A DNA stretch of 10,063 nucleotides from Puniceicoccales bacterium. Its GTDB lineage: Bacteria; Verrucomicrobiota; Verrucomicrobiia; Opitutales; JAIRKQ01. The notes beneath the pieces were generated by a model. The model saw only the letters and a program-made list of their open reading frames with translations. It was not told the origin of the DNA and made no database searches. Positions 5,364-10,063 of this stretch are shown in pieces (the first letter of the stretch is position 1; every line of letters begins with the position of its first letter). The stretch covers positions 1-10,063 of the forward strand of contig JAITRI010000019.1 of NCBI GenBank assembly GCA_031288455.1, in the 5' to 3' direction. The position numbers and the translations under genes are program-made.

Positions 5364-5930
5364 CTACAGTTTCGAGATTTTCACGCCCCACAGGGCGAGC
5401 AGCTCGATGGCAAGCGGATCGTTGCTGTAGTCGAAGTGGTATTTAATTTCTCTGATCCCAGAGGATGCCAGCAGCTTTGCGCAGTGCAAACACGGGAAAT
5501 GTGACACGTAGGCAACGGCACCGAAGATGCTGACTCCGCGCCGTGCCGCATCCGTGATGGCGTTTTGTTCTGCGTGGACGGTGGCCTGTTCATGTCCGTC
5601 CATTATCCTGGAATCGTGTGGCGCGCCGGCTATGAAACCGTTGTATCCGGCGGAAATTATGCGATTTTTGTGCTCCATCTGCGACACGAGCACGCATCCG
5701 ACGTGCAAACGCCCGCAATTGGATCGGCTGGCGATAAGCATCGCCGTTGCCATGAAATAGTCATCCCAGCTGGGGCGCTTGTGCCGCCCATCCTGCACAA
5801 TTTTCGCGACCTGTGCGGTCAAAAACATGTCATCATCCATGGCGCGCACTCTAGGGCGGAGCGCAAAATTTGCAACATGGATTTCTTTGGATGTGACAAT
5901 CGCACGGGCGGCGGCCGAGTTCTCAGCCAA
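5364..5930 (-). CDS. dCMP deaminase-like cytidine/deoxycytidylate deaminase
   Basis: The protein carries the zinc site of the cytidine/deoxycytidylate deaminase family: HAEQNAI (119-125; zinc ligand H119, catalytic E121) and PCLHC (146-150; zinc ligands C147 and C150). The RPSWDDYFM start of the domain (52-60), ASRSNCGRLHVGCVLV (67-82) and AGYNGFIAGAPH (94-105) point to dCMP deaminase (ComEB type), which makes dUMP for thymidylate synthesis. The 188-residue frame opens with TTG at 5930, 6 bases after GAGGG and overlapping the fabD stop by 8 bp. It gives about 50 residues before the domain, which is long for the family; an ATG at 5840 (residue 31) is the alternative start. The gene is the last of a minus-strand rpmG-fabD cluster and ends against the hairpin repeats. 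Confidence 0.85.
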   Translation of the reverse strand: MAENSAAARAIVTSKEIHVANFALRPRVRAMDDDMFLTAQVAKIVQDGRHKRPSWDDYFMATAMLIASRSNCGRLHVGCVLVSQMEHKNRIISAGYNGFIAGAPHDSRIMDGHEQATVHAEQNAITDAARRGVSIFGAVAYVSHFPCLHCAKLLASSGIREIKYHFDYSNDPLAIELLALWGVKISKL

Positions 5931-6873
5931 ATGGATCCCTCAACAATGGGGCTGGGAAATCTTCAATTTTGTCGAAATTTTTCACGGTGACGTCGCCGTT
6001 AATTTTTTTCATCATCCCGCTCAACGTGCGCCCTGGGCCGCACTCAAAATACTCCGCTGTTCCCATTTGCAGGGCATTGCGGCAGCATTTTTCGAACAGG
6101 ACCGGAGAGATTATCTGTCGCACGAGCATGGACTTGATTTCTTCGGGAGATTCCACAGCTTCGCCGGTGACATTTGTTAAAATTTTGAATCTTGGGCGGT
6201 GAAATTCAAAATTTTTTAAAAATTTCTCAAATCCACCGCTCGCCTTTTCCATCAGTCGACTGTGGTATGCGCCTGCAACGTTCAGGCATAAAACGCGCTT
6301 GAATGACATCTTTTCGGCGACTTCGCGCGCCTTTGCGATGCAGTGCGCTTCCCCTGACACAACGATCTGTCCGGGGCAGTTAACGTTGGCAATTTCGACG
6401 CTCGCGCAGTGGCACACCTCCGCGACTTCATCGGAAATGCCGCCGGTTAGACAGAGCATCGCGCCACTCGTCTCGTCGCACGCCTTCTGCATCAATCGCC
6501 CGCGCTCGGCAACTACGCGCATCCCAACTTCAAAATCGAAAACCCCAGCCGCCCAGAGCGCCGTGAGCTCCCCGAGACTCAATCCGTAGGCCACAGAATA
6601 TTGCTCGATACCAGCTGCGCGCAGCGCGGCAACGGCGGCACATCCGTGCGCAAACAGTGCCGGTTGACAGATGCTCGTTTGCATCAGGATAATATCCGGT
6701 CCGTAGAAACATGTGCCGATGAAGGCATGCCCCAGTATTTTTTCGGCCCGTGAAAAAATATCAGCGGCGGCATCGCTGCATTCGTTGAGCGACCGGCCCA
6801 TTCCGACATACTGGGCACCTTGGCCTGGGAACATCAACGCCGGATACATATTGCCACAATGATTGCCATTCAT
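5923..6873 (-). CDS. fabD: Malonyl-CoA:ACP transacylase FabD
   Basis: FabD loads malonyl groups onto acyl carrier protein, supplying the extender unit of fatty acid synthesis in the cytoplasm. The 316-residue sequence has FPGQGAQYVGMG (15-26), the nucleophile elbow GLSLGE (97-102, catalytic S99; a Leu replaces the usual His before Ser), R124 for malonate carboxylate binding, NVNCPGQIVVSG (163-174), GAYHS (201-205, catalytic H204), Q253 in VRQI..PV, and ECGPG (277-281). All key residues are present and length is normal. The ATG at 6873 adds eight residues before M9, a more typical family start, but M9 has no clear ribosome binding site. The gene lies 58 bp after rpmG and overlaps the deaminase gene, implying one transcript. 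Confidence 0.95.
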   Translation of the reverse strand: MNGNHCGNMYPALMFPGQGAQYVGMGRSLNECSDAAADIFSRAEKILGHAFIGTCFYGPDIILMQTSICQPALFAHGCAAVAALRAAGIEQYSVAYGLSLGELTALWAAGVFDFEVGMRVVAERGRLMQKACDETSGAMLCLTGGISDEVAEVCHCASVEIANVNCPGQIVVSGEAHCIAKAREVAEKMSFKRVLCLNVAGAYHSRLMEKASGGFEKFLKNFEFHRPRFKILTNVTGEAVESPEEIKSMLVRQIISPVLFEKCCRNALQMGTAEYFECGPGRTLSGMMKKINGDVTVKNFDKIEDFPAPLLRDPFG

Positions 6874-6899
6874 GCCGCTGTTCCGTTCATGCCGCTGTT
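6866..6899. repeat. 17-bp tandem duplication at the fabD start
   Basis: 6866-6882 and 6883-6899 are tandem 17-bp copies with a single mismatch (6868 versus 6885). Each copy has an ATG on the minus strand. The inner one (6873-6871) starts fabD. The outer one (6890-6888) opens a six-codon frame, MNGTAA, whose TGA stop (6872-6870) overlaps the fabD ATG as ATGA. Confidence 0.8.
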
Positions 6900-6931
6900 A
6901 AGTTGAGCGAAACTGCCAACGCTGAAACATG

Positions 6932-7102
6932 CTATCCCTTTATCTCGCGATGGAGCGTGTGGCGCCGCAAAAACTTATTGAATTTCATTTTTTCCACGCG
7001 CTCCGTCTGCACTTTTTTATTGCGCGTGGACATGTAACGCGAAACCGGCTTGCCCTCCTTCTTGGCTTCCGTACACTCCAAAATTATATATTCCCTAGGC
7101 AT
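6932..7102 (-). CDS. rpmG: 50S ribosomal protein L33
   Basis: The minus strand encodes 56 residues that match bacterial L33 nearly end to end: MPREYIILECTEAKKEGKPV at the N-terminus, SRYMSTRNKK in the middle, and the C-terminal RHTLHREIKG. L33 is a small basic protein of the large ribosomal subunit, near the E site. The single N-terminal cysteine (residue 10) with no CxxC pairs marks it as a zinc-free (C-minus) form. Length and basic composition are normal. The ATG at 7102 has only a weak GAG 4-6 bases upstream. It is followed after 58 bp by fabD on the same strand and stands divergent to the Josephin-like gene. Confidence 0.96.
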   Translation of the reverse strand: MPREYIILECTEAKKEGKPVSRYMSTRNKKVQTERVEKMKFNKFLRRHTLHREIKG

Positions 7103-7161
7103 AGCTCACAACAACTTCCATTCAGATAAATCCGGAGTCAGGAAAATTCAACAAAAATTTT

Positions 7162-8520
7162 ATGCCTCACGGAAATAGAATCCTGCATTCGGCGAATTGC
7201 GCCACAAAAGCTGCGATAAAGATTGACAACATTTTGCAATTTAGTAAATTTATGCATGCCATGCATTGCAACTCCTCAGTAAATATACCGACGCTGATGC
7301 CTGAAATTCCGATCGAATGCGCTGCGGCACATCCAAAATCAATCCCGTTCACTGGCCCAATGTGCGCCGTGGAACCAAAAGCACGTCCTGCGGCACAATT
7401 TCACAGAAAAAACATTTCCGCTGGAAAGAATACCGTTGAAAGCCGAGACAGTAAAATTTCCGCTGAAAAATCGACGCCGCTGTCCGCGAGAGATGTTTCC
7501 GGCGTCCAGCCGCACAAAAAAATGGTGGCCGCGGATGAAGTACAAAAAAAAGCGGAAAATGCTGCAGCTGCGAAAATTCCAAAAAAAGCGAATGAGAGCG
7601 CAGCTGTGAACACGGCTAACGCCGCAGATGGCAAAAAATTCGATGCCAATCGGACGGTTTCTGACATTACGCACACGCTGGTTTCCATAAAAAATCCAAA
7701 GCTGTCCGTAAGAGCTCTCCCGAATGGAAATGATTTTTACTTCGAACGGCAGATAAATGGCAATGTCTGCGGACTGTGTGCATTGCGCAACCTCGTCGGC
7801 GCTCCGTGGATTTCCGTAAATGCGCTCAATGGCATAAAGAGCGGTCATTTTTCCGGGCAAGCGGTCGTTGCCACCGCCCGCGATCACATCGTGAGCGCGA
7901 TCGCGAACCTGAGGAAACAAATGGAGCAAATTGTCGCAAAAAATCCTTCCCAAAAAATCAATAAATCCGCCGATGAAGTCACGCAATTGGTGGTTAAAAT
8001 GGAACAATTGATGGCGGAATCGCATCCGAACGGCAGAGAAGTTGTAAATGCGATCGATGCGTTTGCTAGGAAATTGGCGGATGTCGGATTATCCGGATCG
8101 CGCGAATGTAAAGATTTGCAGCGGCAGAGAAAAAACATAATTGCGGACTGCCTGGAGGTGTCGAGCGGCGGACTTGATCCGAAATTTGCGCTGAATGCGC
8201 TGCAATTGATTGATCCAAATGCAACATTTCATTGCGATGAAAAGCCGCTCAACTACAGCGATGTTACAAAATTTTTGGACGCCAAGAATTCCGATAGAGC
8301 GATCGTGTGTGCCAGCGGACATTTTGTGGCCGTGCGGAAGGATGCCGGTGGACGGTGGTATGTGCTGGATTCGCAAAACTCCTCTCCAGTGGCCATGGGC
8401 GGCAATGGCGGTCCACGTTCGGGACAGAGGTATTCCGGCATCATTTACCTGCTGAAGGATAGTCTTGATCCGGAGCGCATAAAAAATCTAGCCGATGGAA
8501 TCGGATGGAATGACAAATAA
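7162..8520 (+). CDS. Josephin-like cysteine protease (putative deubiquitinase effector)
   Basis: The C-terminal half of this 452-residue protein follows the order of the Josephin domain (ataxin-3, JOSD1/2; peptidase clan CA). FERQINGNVCGLCALRNLVG (194-213) aligns with the E.Q.....C..(H)CLNNL motif: Q197 for the oxyanion hole and C203 as nucleophile. GGLDPKFALNALQLI (336-350) aligns with the G..D..VI..AL helix. SGHFVAVRK (385-393) gives H387, and GRWYVLDSQ (397-405) gives D403, where Josephins have N or D. A roughly 100-residue charged helical insert (about 230-330) separates the Cys and His parts. Residues 1-165 are Ala/Lys/Ser-rich and look disordered, with no Sec signal. No good ribosome binding site precedes the ATG at 7162; ATGs at 7252 and 7261 are alternatives. 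I infer a host-directed deubiquitinase; a C39-like peptidase is the main alternative. Confidence 0.6.
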   Translation: MPHGNRILHSANCATKAAIKIDNILQFSKFMHAMHCNSSVNIPTLMPEIPIECAAAHPKSIPFTGPMCAVEPKARPAAQFHRKNISAGKNTVESRDSKISAEKSTPLSARDVSGVQPHKKMVAADEVQKKAENAAAAKIPKKANESAAVNTANAADGKKFDANRTVSDITHTLVSIKNPKLSVRALPNGNDFYFERQINGNVCGLCALRNLVGAPWISVNALNGIKSGHFSGQAVVATARDHIVSAIANLRKQMEQIVAKNPSQKINKSADEVTQLVVKMEQLMAESHPNGREVVNAIDAFARKLADVGLSGSRECKDLQRQRKNIIADCLEVSSGGLDPKFALNALQLIDPNATFHCDEKPLNYSDVTKFLDAKNSDRAIVCASGHFVAVRKDAGGRWYVLDSQNSSPVAMGGNGGPRSGQRYSGIIYLLKDSLDPERIKNLADGIGWNDK

Positions 8521-8561
8521 TTTTTATTGATCCAGCCGCGCATTTTGCTAGTGGTCGTGCG

Positions 8562-10043
8562 ATGGAATATGAGGCGGTAATAGGGCTTGAGGTGCACGTG
8601 CAGATAAGGACAAAATCGAAACTATTTTCGCGCTGTCCCTACCGATTCGGAGAGGTGCCAAATGCGCTGACGGACCAGGTCACGCTTGGACTTCCCGGGA
8701 CGCTCCCGGTAATAAATAGAGAAGCGGTTCTGAAGACCATAAGGGCCGGCCTAATCTTCGGCTGTGACATCGCGCATGTGGCAAAGTGGGACAGGAAAAA
8801 TTACTTCTATCCGGATTGTCCAAAAAATTACCAGATTTCACAGAATAGTGATCCCATTTGCAGAAATGGTCACGTTGAGATCGAACTGCAGGGGCCTTCG
8901 CGCAATGTGATGGGAGAACACAGAAAGATCGCATTGGACCGCATTCACCTGGAGGAGGATGTTGGGAAACTGATGCACTTTGAGAACGATTCCGGGCTCG
9001 ACTTCAACCGCGCCGGTGTCCCGCTAATGGAAATAGTTTCAAGGCCGGATATGCACTCCTCCGATGAAGCTTTCGCCTATCTGAGTTCGCTGCGCATGCA
9101 CATGATTTGCGCGGAAATTTCCAATTGTGACATGGAGAGGGGCGAGATGCGCTGCGATGCCAATGTCAGTGTCCGTCCCGTGGGCGAGAAAAATTTAGGC
9201 ACCAAGGTGGAGATAAAAAATTTAAATTCCATCTCCGGCGTAAAAAATGGCATCGAATTCGAAATAAAACGGCAGGTGGAACTGCTAAAGAGTGGTGGGA
9301 AAATTTCGCAGGAGACGCGCCGCTGGGATGCCGCTGCCGGAGTTACAATCGCATTGCGCTCCAAGGAGACCGCCTTTGACTACAGATATTTTACGGATCC
9401 CGATCTGATGCCGATAAAAATTTCGCAGGAAATGAAGGATGCCATTGGCGCGGAGATCCCAGAGTTGCCATTTGCCAAGCAGGAGCGGTTTTTTGCGCAA
9501 TACACGCTTCCCTATACCATAACATCTGTGATTTGCCAGAAGCCGGCGCTGGGGGATTTCTTCGAGCGCACCGTTGCAATTCACAATAATCCGCGCGCGG
9601 TCGCGAACATAATCGCCAATGACATGCTGCGGGAAATGTCACTCTCCGCCGGCGATGGAAACATTTCCGAGGAGCGGCCACAGGAGCGCTTGGATTTTCG
9701 TGTCTCCGCGGAACATCTGGCGGAATTGGTGAAGCTCACCGATAGCGGCGTGATTTCGAAGCAAATCGCGCAATCCATATTCACTGAAATGTTTCAAACG
9801 GGGAAATCCGCCGCCGAGATCGTCGAGGAAAAAGGTCTGCGGCAGAGCGATGACGCCGATGAATTGCTGGAAATTTGCAAGCGCGCCATCGACGGAAATT
9901 CTCGCGCGGCGAATGAATTCCGCGATGGTAAAGGTGCGGCACTCAACGCACTTAAGGGATTTGTCATGCGGGAAACGCACGGAAAAGCGAACACGTCCAC
10001 CGTTGACAAAATTCTTCGGGAATTATTGACCAACGTTACCTAA
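8562..10043 (+). CDS. gatB: Aspartyl/glutamyl-tRNA(Asn/Gln) amidotransferase subunit B
   Basis: GatB is the kinase/tRNA-binding subunit of GatCAB, which phosphorylates Glu or Asp misloaded on tRNA(Gln)/tRNA(Asn) with ATP and amidates it using ammonia delivered from GatA. The 493-residue sequence shows VIGLEVHVQ (6-14), LGLPGTLPV (42-50), KNYFYPDCPKNYQISQ (79-94), HLEEDVGKLMH (129-139), DFNRAGVPLMEIVSRPD (147-163), GEMRCDANVSVR (194-205), KVEIKNLNS (215-223), QETRRWD (250-256) and YRYFTDPDLMPI (274-285). The C-terminal YqeY-like helical domain ends in VMRETHGKANTSTVDKIL (468-485). The protein is complete and slightly longer than the usual 470-490. It starts 41 bp after the Josephin-like gene with no clear ribosome binding site. 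gatA and gatC are not in the window. Its presence suggests that the organism makes Gln- or Asn-tRNA indirectly. Confidence 0.97.
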   Translation: MEYEAVIGLEVHVQIRTKSKLFSRCPYRFGEVPNALTDQVTLGLPGTLPVINREAVLKTIRAGLIFGCDIAHVAKWDRKNYFYPDCPKNYQISQNSDPICRNGHVEIELQGPSRNVMGEHRKIALDRIHLEEDVGKLMHFENDSGLDFNRAGVPLMEIVSRPDMHSSDEAFAYLSSLRMHMICAEISNCDMERGEMRCDANVSVRPVGEKNLGTKVEIKNLNSISGVKNGIEFEIKRQVELLKSGGKISQETRRWDAAAGVTIALRSKETAFDYRYFTDPDLMPIKISQEMKDAIGAEIPELPFAKQERFFAQYTLPYTITSVICQKPALGDFFERTVAIHNNPRAVANIIANDMLREMSLSAGDGNISEERPQERLDFRVSAEHLAELVKLTDSGVISKQIAQSIFTEMFQTGKSAAEIVEEKGLRQSDDADELLEICKRAIDGNSRAANEFRDGKGAALNALKGFVMRETHGKANTSTVDKILRELLTNVT

Positions 10044-10054
10044 GCGGGGCGTGC

Positions 10055-10059
10055 GGAGG
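10055..10059 (+). promoter_or_regulatory. Probable ribosome binding site of the next gene
   Basis: A perfect GGAGG lies 11 bp after the gatB stop and 4 bp before the window edge, so a downstream plus-strand gene probably starts just outside the window and is co-transcribed with gatB. Its identity cannot be seen. Confidence 0.45.
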
Positions 10060-10063
10060 CATT

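Noticed and set aside
7103..7161. Promoters in the rpmG/Josephin-like divergent gap
   Set aside because: Only weak partial matches to -35 and -10 elements were found on either strand, with no spacing good enough to name one.
7339..8025. 228-codon antisense frame opposite the Josephin-like gene
   Set aside because: It is a mirror of the plus-strand gene; the plus-strand product has recognisable catalytic motifs and the antisense product has none.
7741..8385. Plain C39-type bacteriocin-processing peptidase for the 7162-8520 product
   Set aside because: C39 domains also show Q...C and HF.V...D, but they sit at the N-terminus of ABC transporters with a DCG..CL.M pattern. Here the L.NL after Cys, the G..D....ALQ helix and the WYVLDS end fit Josephin better. 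It is kept only as an alternative.

Overview
The window looks like a chromosomal segment of a Gram-negative bacterium, most likely from the PVC group (probably Verrucomicrobiota, Opitutae/Puniceicoccales-like). This is an inference. It rests on a fused LpxC-FabZ protein next to lpxA (a fusion known mainly from Bacteroidota and PVC bacteria), an mraZ-rsmH-ftsL division cluster start, an ExbB/TolQ-like gene, and a malonyl transferase with a GLSLGE active-site motif. Base composition is moderate, with many AAAATTTT-type tracts and no obvious codon shift except in one small orphan gene. A eukaryotic-like deubiquitinase candidate suggests that the organism lives in or on a eukaryotic host.

Layout. 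Positions 1-184 (minus) hold the N-terminus of an ExbB/TolQ/MotA-like inner-membrane protein that runs off the left edge. Divergent from it, 386-2141 (plus) is the head of a division/cell-wall cluster: mraZ, rsmH and an ftsL-like gene, each overlapping the next by 4 bp. It is driven by a promoter covered by a 10-bp-period array of TGG(G) boxes, the known MraZ operator architecture. A strong intrinsic terminator ends the cluster at 2179-2215, so the usual ftsI/mur genes do not follow. A new promoter then drives lpxC-fabZ and lpxA (2304-4408), the first steps of lipid A synthesis. A 73-codon orphan gene (4475-4696) with its own -10 element follows.

Positions 4697-5363 contain no gene. This stretch is a mosaic of GC-rich hairpin repeats: four full units, one truncated unit and a duplicated linker. 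It lies between convergent genes and probably acts as a two-way terminator. On the minus strand, rpmG (7102-6932, ribosomal protein L33), fabD (6873-5923, malonyl-CoA:ACP transacylase) and a dCMP-deaminase-like gene (5930-5364) form a likely operon read toward the repeats.

On the plus strand, 7162-8520 encodes a 452-residue protein. Its C-terminal half carries the Gln/Cys...His...Asp signature and surrounding pattern of Josephin-type cysteine proteases (ataxin-3/JOSD deubiquitinases). The N-terminal 165 residues look disordered, and a large helical insert splits the fold. This is the most interesting item in the window. gatB (8562-10043), a subunit of the tRNA amidotransferase, follows, and the window ends at a GGAGG that is probably the ribosome binding site of the next gene.
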